Source: Microbulbifer agarilyticus (GTDB lineage Bacteria; Pseudomonadota; Gammaproteobacteria; Pseudomonadales; Cellvibrionaceae). Taken from it: a stretch of 64,000 bases of DNA. A model generated the notes under the pieces. That model saw only the letters and a program-made list of their open reading frames with translations. It had not been told where the DNA came from and did no database searches. The DNA lies in the NCBI RefSeq assembly GCF_019800665.1, contig NZ_JAHVKO010000003.1, forward strand, positions 682,001 to 746,000, written 5' to 3'. Made by a program: the position numbers and the translations under genes. Shown piece after piece: positions 7,131 to 15,645 of this stretch (position 1 is its first letter; the number at the start of each line of letters is the position of its first letter).

Positions 7131-9908
7131 TTAGAACTGCAGGGTAATACCGCCGTAGAAGTAACGACCGACGGTGTCGTAGCTTCTCATCAGGGTGTTC
7201 ATGTCATCGTAGTTGGTGACATAGGGAGGCTGCTGGTTCCAAAGGTTGCGGATACCGCCGGTGATAGTGACACCTTCCCACTGGAAGTAGTTGAAGTTCA
7301 CATCCTGATACCAGGTGTTATCAATCTGGGTGGCCAGGTCGCGTGGAGATGGATCGAAGTCGTCCACTTCACCGATCATACGAATGGTGGTGAAGGCGCT
7401 CCAGCAATCCAACTCGTAGCCCACGGTGCCGTAGAACTTCCACTCGGGGAAGGCCACGATCGCGGTGGTTACCGGGTCGGCGTAGAAGTAACCCGCCAGA
7501 TCGATGGTGGGATCTTCCGAGCTGCCGCGGTATTTCCACTCATGCAGGTAGGTGGCGGTGGCGTTTACGGTCACCACACCTGGGCCTACAGGCACGCTGT
7601 AATCGAAGCCCAGGTCAACACCTGAGGTTTCGAAGGTGGCCACGTTCTGGCTGTTCAACAACTGACCGGCGATGGTCAGGTCGGAGGCGCGTCGTGTGGG
7701 TGCGCCTGCGGATGGGCTGGTGCCTACTGCCGGTGCCCCGGTGATCAGGTCACACAGGGGTGAGCTGAAGTTGGGGCTTTCATAACAGCCTTGCACGATG
7801 GTATCGGTGGTCAGGGTACCGATGGCGTCGTCAATGCTGATGTCGAAGTAGTCCAGCGTGAAGCCCATGTCATCGGTCCAGGACGGGGTCCACACGATAC
7901 CCAACGTCCAGCTATCGGATTTCTCCGCTGCCAGATCGGGGTTACCGCCGAAGAGACCGGTTGCCTGAGTGGACGAAATGGTGGTGCCGGGCGCAATGCC
8001 GTCTGCAGCACAGTTAGCCCGGACATTGGGATCATCTGCTGCACCATATTCATTACACGGATCAGCATAGGACTCTGCGGACACGGTAGGCGGCAGGAAC
8101 AGATCGTCCAGGCCAGGTGCGCGGAAGCCCTCAGAGTAGGTGCCGCGGAAGCGCAGTTCGTCGAGCGGCGCATATTCCAGAACCGCACCGAAGGTGGTGT
8201 CGCTACCGATGGTGTTGTAATCGGAATAGCGGAAGGAGGCCTCTACTGCGAGGACTTCGACCCAGGGTTCGCCGTCCATGATAGGGAGTCGCACTTCCCC
8301 GTAGAACTCGTCGACGCTGTAGTTACCACCCCAGGAGTCGCCACTGACAAAGTAGATCTGGCCGATTTGCGCGGCACCATCTGCAACAATTTCCACGCGC
8401 TCGGCACGGTGCTCATAGCCCACTGCCCAGGCGGGTCCTTCACTGGCCAGAGACCAGTCACCGAAGTCACCTACCAGGTTCGCTTGCAGGCTACGCAAGG
8501 TGGAGCGCTCTACTGGTGAATTGGTTACCAGAGCGTAGTTTTGCATCTCCGGAGTTAGGGTGCCTTCGGCAAAGGGGTTCCAGGCGACCTCGCCAGATGC
8601 CCCCACGGCTGCGGCACAGTCCGGGTCTTCCGCACACAGGGCGGGATCAAGCAGATTGCCAAAGCGGACGGTGTTACCGCGGCCACGGTCAATCTGGGAG
8701 TCTACCCAGCGCGCATAATTGTAGGAAAGGTCCCAGGTCCATTCATTACAGAATTCACCTTCCAGGCCGAGAACGCCACGCCAGGTGTTCAGATCCTGGG
8801 TGAATGCGCGTCCGCCGGTTTCTTCCAGACGACGACCGATATTTACCGGTTCACCGATTGGATTGTAGGGGTTGCTAACGGGTACCAGTGGGCCCCAGAA
8901 GGTACCCTCTGCAGCCAGTAGCTGATCTGAGCGGCGGTTTACAAAAGAGAGCTCGGTAAACGCGTTGATGTCGGTGAAGTCTTTCCAGTCGTACAGCTCG
9001 TAGGTGCCGTAGCCATACATGGATGCAACTTCTTGCGGGGTGATCAGGTAGCTCACTTCCGCAAAGTTATAGGCATCGGTGGCTGCGTCGAAATCGCGCA
9101 CCAGACCGGTAACCGGATCTACAATCAGCTGATCAGAATTCGCGGTTGGTGAGAAACGGGCTGGCGTGGTTGTCGAGCTGCCGCCGCAAAGAACGTCACC
9201 GCCAATTTCACGCCGCGGACAATCGGAGAAGCGACGGTCGCCCTGGCCGATTCGTTCACGCTTGGTGTATTGCGCGTTGATCATTACGTGCCCTTTGTCA
9301 TTGGAGGCACCCAAAGTCATTGCTGCAAGATATTCGTCACCATCGCCGTGGGTAGAAGAGCCGTACTCCGCCGTGAGCTCCGCCCCTTCAAAACCTTTTT
9401 TGGTGATGATGTTGATTACACCAGCGATCGCGTCGGAACCGTAAATGGTGGAAGCACCGTCGCGTAGAATTTCCACGCGTTCAATAACTGAAACGGGGAT
9501 GGTGTTAAGGTCCACCACGCCGGTAGCGCCCGCAGACGAGCTGAGCCGGCGACCGTTCATCAGAATGAGCGTGCGGTTTGAGCCCAAACCGCGCAGCGAC
9601 ACGGTTGAAAGACCGGCACTACCGTTGTTCACGGAAGAGCCCAATTGACCACCTGTCATGGATGGAATGTTTTGCAGGAAATCTTCCAGCGTTGTCTGGC
9701 CCGACTGCTCCAGTGCAGCCGCATCGAATACGGTGATGGGCGTGGCGCTATTGGCATCCGTCGCACGTTGAATGCGAGAACCGGTTACAACAATTTCCTC
9801 AACCTGCGCCTGAGCATCCTGAGCAAACGAAACGGTAGAAAAGCTGGATGCGACGGCTGCAGCTGCGATTGCGCCCTTGATTGCCCGAGAAAGACGGGTT
9901 TTGTCCAT
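7131..9908 (-). CDS. TonB-dependent outer-membrane receptor
   Basis: This is a 925-residue receptor. The chosen ATG at 9908 (MDKTRLSRAIKGAIAAAA...) starts a signal peptide ending near FAQDAQA and has an AGGAG-type site (CAGGAGAGGTATACC) just upstream. The longer frame to 9977 lacks one. VEEIVVTGSRIQ is followed by the plug motifs VVDLNTIPVSVIERVEILRDGA and STIYGSDAIAGVINIITKKG. The protein ends in Phe (GGITLQF). Loop cysteine pairs (CNEYGAADDPNVRANC; CYESPNFSSPLC) match the sister receptors. It has no N-terminal STN domain. It lies downstream of the STN receptor on the same strand, but 345 bases away and with its own terminator. It lacks the leader block shared by the next receptors, so it may be controlled separately. 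Ligand unknown. Confidence 0.95.
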   Translation of the reverse strand: MDKTRLSRAIKGAIAAAAVASSFSTVSFAQDAQAQVEEIVVTGSRIQRATDANSATPITVFDAAALEQSGQTTLEDFLQNIPSMTGGQLGSSVNNGSAGLSTVSLRGLGSNRTLILMNGRRLSSSAGATGVVDLNTIPVSVIERVEILRDGASTIYGSDAIAGVINIITKKGFEGAELTAEYGSSTHGDGDEYLAAMTLGASNDKGHVMINAQYTKRERIGQGDRRFSDCPRREIGGDVLCGGSSTTTPARFSPTANSDQLIVDPVTGLVRDFDAATDAYNFAEVSYLITPQEVASMYGYGTYELYDWKDFTDINAFTELSFVNRRSDQLLAAEGTFWGPLVPVSNPYNPIGEPVNIGRRLEETGGRAFTQDLNTWRGVLGLEGEFCNEWTWDLSYNYARWVDSQIDRGRGNTVRFGNLLDPALCAEDPDCAAAVGASGEVAWNPFAEGTLTPEMQNYALVTNSPVERSTLRSLQANLVGDFGDWSLASEGPAWAVGYEHRAERVEIVADGAAQIGQIYFVSGDSWGGNYSVDEFYGEVRLPIMDGEPWVEVLAVEASFRYSDYNTIGSDTTFGAVLEYAPLDELRFRGTYSEGFRAPGLDDLFLPPTVSAESYADPCNEYGAADDPNVRANCAADGIAPGTTISSTQATGLFGGNPDLAAEKSDSWTLGIVWTPSWTDDMGFTLDYFDISIDDAIGTLTTDTIVQGCYESPNFSSPLCDLITGAPAVGTSPSAGAPTRRASDLTIAGQLLNSQNVATFETSGVDLGFDYSVPVGPGVVTVNATATYLHEWKYRGSSEDPTIDLAGYFYADPVTTAIVAFPEWKFYGTVGYELDCWSAFTTIRMIGEVDDFDPSPRDLATQIDNTWYQDVNFNYFQWEGVTITGGIRNLWNQQPPYVTNYDDMNTLMRSYDTVGRYFYGGITLQF

Positions 9909-10253
9909 GGTATACCTCTCCTGATACCGGTAATGATCGCCGAATATGGCTACGCCCTCCCTGACAACTACATACATCTATCAACAAGAGGCTTGCTATC
10001 AACCCTAGAACAATTTTTCACCGTTCAAGTCGATTCGTGAATGAAATTGCGCCTTTGGTACAGGCGTGCCAAAAGCGGCGTCAGAAGCGGGGAAAATGGC
10101 GAACGAGGTGTGCGTTCGTTGCGTGAAAGTACGGATGAGAAACGTCAGTGCGCGTGGCGCATGGAGAGTGTTTGAGAAAAATATTCCGCGTCAGAAGTGT
10201 GCAGAAAAATGGGCGAAGGAAAAATCCGCGGAGAATTTTTTGCGACGTTTGCT
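9909..10253. other. Intergenic region without a recognisable gene
   Basis: These 345 bases separate two receptor genes on the minus strand and should hold the promoter of the 7131-9908 gene. A TTGATA-N16-TAGATG arrangement is readable on the minus strand around 9975-10005, but it is weak. The AT-rich hairpin near 10218-10239 around TCCGCGGA could terminate the upstream gene. No convincing open reading frame was found. Confidence 0.4.
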
Positions 10254-13148
10254 TTACATGTTGAAGCTGAAGGTTGTGTACCAATAGCGACCGGCAATGT
10301 CGTAAGTGCGAGCGTCAAAATTATCGTTGAATGCGGAAGCTGCAAACGGCGGAGCTTTGTCCATCAGATTATCGACGCCGATCGCAAAACGAAATCCTAC
10401 GGGTACCGCGTACGCGATTTGAACGTCGTGGGTTGTCCAGCTGTGAATATCCCGGCTAACGAATTCGTTGTCGAGGGTAAAGCTTTCTTCCAGACTGTCT
10501 ACGTAATGAATGGTGTAGCCGCCTTCCCAGCGTCCCCGCTGCATGTAAACTCCGGTGTTGGCTTTCCATTCCGGGAGCGAGCCGGCACCGCCACTCGCGG
10601 CGTCTACGAAGGTGCCCGTCAGGTCCTCAACAGGGCTGCCCGGCGCCAGCTGATTCAGGTAGCGGTCAATGTGGCTGCCATTCATGGACCAGCGAATGAG
10701 CCCCAGTTCTTTTGATAAATGCTGGTAGCGCATGGAAGCGTCAATGCCGCGTACTTCTCGTGCACCGATATTGAGTCTTGTGGCGACGATACGCGTGATG
10801 TCACCGCCGGCGTCGCGTTGTACGCGATCACTGAAGAGCCCGTTGTTTGCATTTTCGTTGATCAGGTATTGTGGGCTGGTGTCGATCACATCGTTCTGAC
10901 GGATATCGTACAGGTCGAGGCTGGCGTGGAAGCCGGTAAAGCTGCCCGGTGTCCACACGATGCCAAGGGAGCGGTTATCCGAAGTCTCCGGCTGCAGGCC
11001 AGGATTGCCGCCAAATTCTGTCAGGTACTGAATCCGGGACTGGTCCGCTTGCCCGTTGCAGCCGGGGAGGAGGGCCGCGTCGCTATTGGTACAGGGGTCA
11101 AACAGGAATTCCTGACTTTGGTAACCAGTCTGATTCATGTCCACCAGGGTCGGTGCCTTGAAGCCAGTGGCATAACTTGCACGCACCAGAAGAGATGGCC
11201 GGGGGCGCCAGCGCAAAGCAATCTTTGGATTGGCCGTGGTGCCGAAATCGCTGTAATCCGAGTAGCGCACTGCGCCATCCAACCAAAGTCGTTCAGCGGA
11301 TAGTGGAATGGAAATTTCTGCGAAGCTTTCGCCAATCAGCCGGTATCCCTTGGCAGCGCCCGAGGAGGCACCACCGATGAACGAGGAGCCCGCGGCATCA
11401 ATGGAGTGGAAGCTGATTTCCTCTCTGCGTAACTCGACGCCAGCCGCAGCGAGAATGTCACCCGACGCGATTTTGCCCAGCGGACCATCGGCAATGTAAG
11501 TTACCGACGCCATTCGGCTCACACCGTCCACGTAACTGGTTGCGCGGATGTAATCCAGTTGCTGCTCGTCAATGCTTCCGGTTGCGCCGAGCAGGTTAAC
11601 GGGCACACAGTCGCTGTTTTCCGCACAGATGTCCGGCCCCTTGAGAGCGCGAGAAAGGCGGAGAGGGTCGATCAGGTTGGTAAGGCGCTCACGGGCTCGG
11701 GTGTAATGCGCGGCCGCAGTTAACTCCCACTGCCAGTCGTCCATCAATCCCTTCAGGCCGGTGTTAAAACGGAAGGTGTCCGTGCCATTGTGTTGCGCGC
11801 GCGGACCCAGCTCAATCACCCGCTTGCGCACATCGAGAATATCTTCGCCGAACGGGTTGTATATGTTGTCGCTGGAAATCGTCAGATCGCCATTGTCAAA
11901 GCGGGTAAACACCGGTGTAGGTGCCATCGCAGCCTGGGAGCGGGTGCGAACGGCCATGGCTTCCGCGAACGCTTGCGTGTCGCCCTGGAGACGATGGTTG
12001 AGCGCCAGATAAACAGATTGGCGTTCCGAGGGGACTAGTGCGGAGGTGTATTCGCGGAAGTTATACAGGTCCTCCATTGTCCAGGTACGGTAGCCGTCGG
12101 CGCTATTGGTGACGACCCCATCCTCGAGGGCAATGAATCCTTGTGGTGAAGCGGCGGAGCGCAAGTCGGTACCGCCACGATTACGGTTATCCGCAGAATC
12201 CGAAATGGCGCGATCGCGGCTCAAGACTTCACCCTGACGGTAGTCCGCGAGGCTCAGCATCAGGTGTGTATCTTCGTTGCCTCCACCCCAGGTGACGCTG
12301 TAGGAACTGGTTTCCTGATCCCCGCGTTCGGCCTGGCCGTAGTAACTGTTCACGGACAGGCCGTCAAAGTCTCTACGCAGCAAGATATTCACAACCCCGG
12401 CAATGGCATCAGATCCATACACCGCGGACGCGCCGTCCTTTAATACCTCGATCCGGTCTACCGCGGAGAGGGGAATAGTATTGAGGTCCGCGGCTTCCCC
12501 GCCAAAGCCGTTGCTGACGATGCGCCGGCCGTTGATCAGCACCAGGGTGTTGCTGGCAGGCAGGCCGCGTAGTGTGACGGTGGCAGTGCCGTTGCCACCG
12601 TTGGTCACCGAAGTGCTGGTGGAGTTGCCGGACACTGCCGGCAGAAATTTCAGCAGTTCGGAGACGGTCTGGGCACCGGTGATCTCAAGCTCCGGTTGCG
12701 CCAATACATCGATCGGCGCATAGCTATCGAGCTTCAGGTAGCGCAAATGGCTACCGGTCAGGCTGCGGCCGGTGACGATAACCTCTTCTTCGGGTAAGAG
12801 GGGGTCTTCGGCCTCTTGCTGTTCGGATTTCTTCGCTTTGGCCACCACTGCCACAGCATTGGTGCCTGTGTGGGTAAATGTGAGGCCGGTTTTTGCCAGC
12901 AGCTGCTTCAAAGCAGGAGCAATACTGCCGTCGGGGGTCTCAAGGTATTGTTTCGGGACTTGAATAGAAGAAGCGCTATCCGCCTGTACTACCAGTGAAA
13001 TACGGCATTGGCGGCCCAGCGATATGAGTGCTTTGGAGAGGTTGCCGGAGGGGAGTTCAACACCGGATTTCGGGCAGGCGGCAAGGCTACTCTGCGAGAG
13101 TACAAGCAGACCCGTCAGCGACAGCGTTGCCCAATGCCGGAAATTCAA
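10254..13148 (-). CDS. TonB-dependent transducer with STN signalling domain (FecA-like)
   Basis: This 964-residue receptor differs from its neighbours. After a signal peptide (ending near SQSSLAA) it has an STN domain at about residues 30-105 (LPSGNLSKALISLGRQCRIS ... LKQLLAKTGLTFTHTGTNAV). A Lys/Glu-rich link and EEEVIVTGRSL follow, then the plug (DLNTIPLSAVDRIEVLKDGA, SAVYGSDAIAGVVNILLRRD) and a barrel ending in FSFNM. In Fec-type systems the STN domain contacts the periplasmic part of FecR when ligand is bound and so releases the ECF sigma factor. fecR lies directly upstream (134 bases) and the sigma gene beyond it, which fits that role. The first codon appears to be TTG; a start slightly further in is possible. 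Ligand unknown. Confidence 0.94.
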   Translation of the reverse strand: MNFRHWATLSLTGLLVLSQSSLAACPKSGVELPSGNLSKALISLGRQCRISLVVQADSASSIQVPKQYLETPDGSIAPALKQLLAKTGLTFTHTGTNAVAVVAKAKKSEQQEAEDPLLPEEEVIVTGRSLTGSHLRYLKLDSYAPIDVLAQPELEITGAQTVSELLKFLPAVSGNSTSTSVTNGGNGTATVTLRGLPASNTLVLINGRRIVSNGFGGEAADLNTIPLSAVDRIEVLKDGASAVYGSDAIAGVVNILLRRDFDGLSVNSYYGQAERGDQETSSYSVTWGGGNEDTHLMLSLADYRQGEVLSRDRAISDSADNRNRGGTDLRSAASPQGFIALEDGVVTNSADGYRTWTMEDLYNFREYTSALVPSERQSVYLALNHRLQGDTQAFAEAMAVRTRSQAAMAPTPVFTRFDNGDLTISSDNIYNPFGEDILDVRKRVIELGPRAQHNGTDTFRFNTGLKGLMDDWQWELTAAAHYTRARERLTNLIDPLRLSRALKGPDICAENSDCVPVNLLGATGSIDEQQLDYIRATSYVDGVSRMASVTYIADGPLGKIASGDILAAAGVELRREEISFHSIDAAGSSFIGGASSGAAKGYRLIGESFAEISIPLSAERLWLDGAVRYSDYSDFGTTANPKIALRWRPRPSLLVRASYATGFKAPTLVDMNQTGYQSQEFLFDPCTNSDAALLPGCNGQADQSRIQYLTEFGGNPGLQPETSDNRSLGIVWTPGSFTGFHASLDLYDIRQNDVIDTSPQYLINENANNGLFSDRVQRDAGGDITRIVATRLNIGAREVRGIDASMRYQHLSKELGLIRWSMNGSHIDRYLNQLAPGSPVEDLTGTFVDAASGGAGSLPEWKANTGVYMQRGRWEGGYTIHYVDSLEESFTLDNEFVSRDIHSWTTHDVQIAYAVPVGFRFAIGVDNLMDKAPPFAASAFNDNFDARTYDIAGRYWYTTFSFNM

Positions 13149-13282
13149 TGCGACTCATCCCGCCCGTATCCGGCGCGATCGGCGACCAGAAAACACAGCT
13201 TATGTTTTAGTTGATGTCGTAAATGGGCGATCGTTTAGCTTATGGCTAAAAAAAGTACGATCACCAGGGCGGGATTTATATC

Positions 13283-14338
13283 TTACTTATGCTTGGGAGA
13301 CAAGAGAGTCAGGTTGGGATTGCTCTGGTCCTGGTCGAGGTCCAGGGCGGTCGCAATCGCAGACAGGGTGCTCTCCGGGTCGGCGAGCTCGAAGGTCCCG
13401 GACAGGGTGCGGTCACCCACTTTGGCCGCCGCCGCAGCGGGCACATCCAGGTAGCGGTTCAATTCTTCCAGTGCTTCATTAAGTGGGGTGCGGTCGAAAA
13501 CCAGCTGTCCACGGGTCCAGTCCAGCGCTTCATCGGTCGAGGTACGGCTGACATCGGAGAGGCCGCTACCGGATACGCTGACCTTTTGATTGCGGGTCAA
13601 TTTCACCGTTTCGGGCTGCAGGCCGCTGGCGGTACGGGCTTCACTCACCGCTACCACACCACCAGTAACGGATACCCGGGTGTTGCTGCGGTTGCGCTCA
13701 ACATTGAACTGGGTGCCCAGCACGCGAATGTTGGCCTCACCAGCAGCGACCGTGAACGGTCTGGCGGTCTGGCGTGCAACGTCGAAATAAGCCTCGCCGC
13801 GCAGCAGCTGGGTGCGGCGCTCATCGCGGCTGAAAGTGACCACCAGTTCAGAGTTTGTATTCAGTTGTACTTGCGAGCCATCCGCCAGTGACACGGTACG
13901 CGTCTCACCAACGGCAGTTGCATAAACCTGTTGCGATGCCGGGGCTTGCTGCAGCCACTGATTGCCCACCCAGAGTGCAACGGTCAGGCAGGCGGCAACT
14001 GCGCCACCACCGAGTAACCATTGGGGCAGGTTCCAGCCGCTCGTAGAGGCAGAGGCTGACTTGCGAGAGGATTGAGTGCTTGCGGCGGCGGACTGATTGG
14101 TCGGCACACTCTCCGGATAGAGTTCATTCAGTGGCATGTGTGAAAAGGCGCCGAGGTCGCCCCACAGCTCAGCCATTTCATCAAAGGCCTGACGGTTGGC
14201 GGAATCGTCGGACATCCAGCTGGCAAAGGCACGTCGATCAGCATCGCTGATCGAATCGGAACGCAAGCGAGCGATCCAGGCGCAAGCCTGATCGAGCTGA
14301 TCTTCCGTTGGTCCTTTTTGTACTTCCTGGAGGTTCAC
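13283..14338 (-). CDS. FecR-family anti-sigma/signal-transmitting membrane protein
   Basis: The 351-residue product shows the standard FecR order. An N-terminal cytoplasmic DUF4880-like sigma-binding segment (about residues 14-60) contains RRAFASWMSDDSANRQAFDEM. One transmembrane helix lies at about 109-130 (LLGGGAVAACLTVALWVGNQ). A periplasmic FecR domain follows at about 140-245 (VGETRTVSLADGSQVQLNTN, LLRGEAYFDVA, IRVLGTQFNV). A C-terminal STN-like segment is at about 280-345 (FDRTPLNEALEELNRYLDVP). It sits in the inner membrane, holds the ECF sigma factor and is contacted by the STN domain of the adjacent receptor. Translation appears to start at GTG (14338). The 422-base gap to the sigma gene is unusually long for this pairing and holds an NtrC-like palindrome. 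Confidence 0.93.
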   Translation of the reverse strand: MNLQEVQKGPTEDQLDQACAWIARLRSDSISDADRRAFASWMSDDSANRQAFDEMAELWGDLGAFSHMPLNELYPESVPTNQSAAASTQSSRKSASASTSGWNLPQWLLGGGAVAACLTVALWVGNQWLQQAPASQQVYATAVGETRTVSLADGSQVQLNTNSELVVTFSRDERRTQLLRGEAYFDVARQTARPFTVAAGEANIRVLGTQFNVERNRSNTRVSVTGGVVAVSEARTASGLQPETVKLTRNQKVSVSGSGLSDVSRTSTDEALDWTRGQLVFDRTPLNEALEELNRYLDVPAAAAAKVGDRTLSGTFELADPESTLSAIATALDLDQDQSNPNLTLLSPKHK

Positions 14339-14760
14339 CGCACTAATACCTTTTCCCCGATCTATGAATCGGGCTGACTGTCAGAGTTGTCTTTTGAGCA
14401 AATGGTGACTAATAAGTTCCATTTCCGTCTCGCCGCACCAATTTGGTGCTAAAGTTTGGCGCCCAAAGCAACGTGCCTGTTCGTTCTGCGCAATTTTTAC
14501 GATAAAACGCCGCAAAATTTAGCATATTTTGAACGATTGGTCCGTTCTTTTTCACATGGATGCCCGTGTATACCAGTAAGACGGACTACAGCCCCTTGCC
14601 CTCAATACTTTTTTATGTTTTTGCTGCACGGCGGTGCGTTATTGCATGCCATGCTCCAAGCTTGTTCAAAGGTAGACCAAGTCGCAACCAATGTGCGATT
14701 AGTGGAGGGGGCATGTGCGATGAGTGGATAAAGTGCTCGGCCGGGGGCGCGCCCTCAGCC
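14339..14760. other. Long gap between sigma-factor and fecR genes
   Basis: The 422 bases between the sigma stop codon and the fecR start contain no convincing gene. Short frames on both strands lack ribosome sites and family features. The part near fecR holds the palindrome at 14435-14449. The part near the sigma gene has a GC-rich self-complementary stretch (GGGCGCGCCC, about 14746-14755) without a T run. Confidence 0.5.
14435..14449. promoter_or_regulatory. NtrC-like palindrome upstream of fecR
   Basis: The site reads GCACCAATTTGGTGC, a perfect 7+1+7 palindrome. It has the GCACC-N5-GGTGC form known for enterobacterial NtrC sites at glnA. It lies about 100 bases upstream of the fecR start. 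I found no -24/-12 sigma-54 promoter with correct spacing nearby, so NtrC control is only a suggestion. Confidence 0.4.
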
Positions 14761-15291
14761 TCAGCGCATACCACCGGTCTTTTGTCGACAGACTTTCAGT
14801 GCCTGCAGAATGTACTTCTCCACACTGCTGACGGAGATGTTCATTTCCTGAGCAATGTCTGAGTAGGACAGGCCGCGATTGCGGTGCAGCAGGAATGCCT
14901 GGCGGCATTTGAGTGGCAGGCTGTCCATGGCCTGGTGGATCGCCTGTAGTTGCTGTCTTGCTGCCAGCACCCGCTCCGGCGATTGGTCAAAGCCGTACTC
15001 ATCATCGGTGGGGGTGGCGCCCTCAGGGGGTAATTGCTGGCTTACATAGTCGATATGCAGTTTGCCGCGGCGCAGCTGGTCCACGGCCAGGTTGTTGGCA
15101 ATCTGGAAGAGGTAGGCCCGGGGGTTGTCGAGATCTTTCTCGTCGCTGAGCTTCTGCAGCCGCAAGTAGGCGTTCTGGGCAATATCCTCGGCATCTTCGG
15201 TACTTCGCACAATACGCGTGACAAAGCGCACCAGCGCCTGGCCGTGATCGGCAAAAAGAGATTCCAGAAGTGTCTTCCGGGCTTTGCTCAT
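14761..15291 (-). CDS. FecI-type ECF RNA polymerase sigma factor
   Basis: The 176-residue product starts at the ATG at 15291 (MSKARKTLLESLFADHG). A frame extension to 15345 has no ribosome site. Region 2 is visible at about residues 20-80 (FVTRIVRSTEDAEDIAQNAY, AYLFQIANNLAVDQLRR). Region 4 lies at about 115-165 (SLPLKCRQAFLLHRNRGLSY, DIAQEMNISVSSVEKYILQA), the helix-turn-helix that reads the -35 element. ECF sigmas of this type direct polymerase to TonB receptor operons after release by FecR. The gene is the promoter-proximal member of the sigma-fecR-STN-receptor array on the minus strand. Its own targets here are unknown; the shared receptor leaders are candidates. Confidence 0.94.
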   Translation of the reverse strand: MSKARKTLLESLFADHGQALVRFVTRIVRSTEDAEDIAQNAYLRLQKLSDEKDLDNPRAYLFQIANNLAVDQLRRGKLHIDYVSQQLPPEGATPTDDEYGFDQSPERVLAARQQLQAIHQAMDSLPLKCRQAFLLHRNRGLSYSDIAQEMNISVSSVEKYILQALKVCRQKTGGMR

Positions 15292-15528
15292 TGGTGGACG
15301 GATTCCCCGTGTCGCGCTCGTTATGATTGTTATAAGGCCAACCATGTCAGTTATAACACAGCTGGATAACGATCGACGAGTGGTCGTTTTGGCAAGATAA
15401 AGTGACTGAACTTATCAAAATGGTTCTTTTTGGTGCGTCCAGTGGCCGGTTTGATCGTCTTCAGTGGACGCCAGATCGACAAATCGAGTGACCGCGGGCA
15501 CATACCTATTCCTGCGCGTCGATGCCGG

Positions 15529-15534
15529 TATAAT
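15529..15534 (+). promoter_or_regulatory. Possible -10 element for dnaX
   Basis: A perfect TATAAT lies 111 bases upstream of the dnaX start. The sequence at the -35 distance (around 15506-15511) is a poor match, so only the -10 is supported. Confidence 0.4.
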
Positions 15535-15645
15535 GGCGGACTTCTCAAATTTCAATGCCAGCTAGGCCGGGAGTACCCCGGATCAGTGGGCAGATATCGA
15601 CTAAAAGGTGGCGCCCATGTCAACTGGGGCCACGGCGGAGAGCGA

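Noticed and set aside
234..9648. Many open frames on the plus strand opposite the receptor genes (for example 2067-2810, 5923-6672, 7791-8519)
   Set aside because: They are antisense shadows of the minus-strand receptor genes, without ribosome sites, family motifs or plausible composition.
10218..10239. AT-rich hairpin as terminator of the STN receptor gene
   Set aside because: Stem is mostly A-T with an unpaired GA; too weak for a confident call, mentioned only in the gap description.
15346..15645. Possible 4.5S (SRP) RNA gene upstream of dnaX, as in some relatives
   Set aside because: The conserved GGTCAGGTCCGGAAGGAAGC loop sequence is absent from this region.
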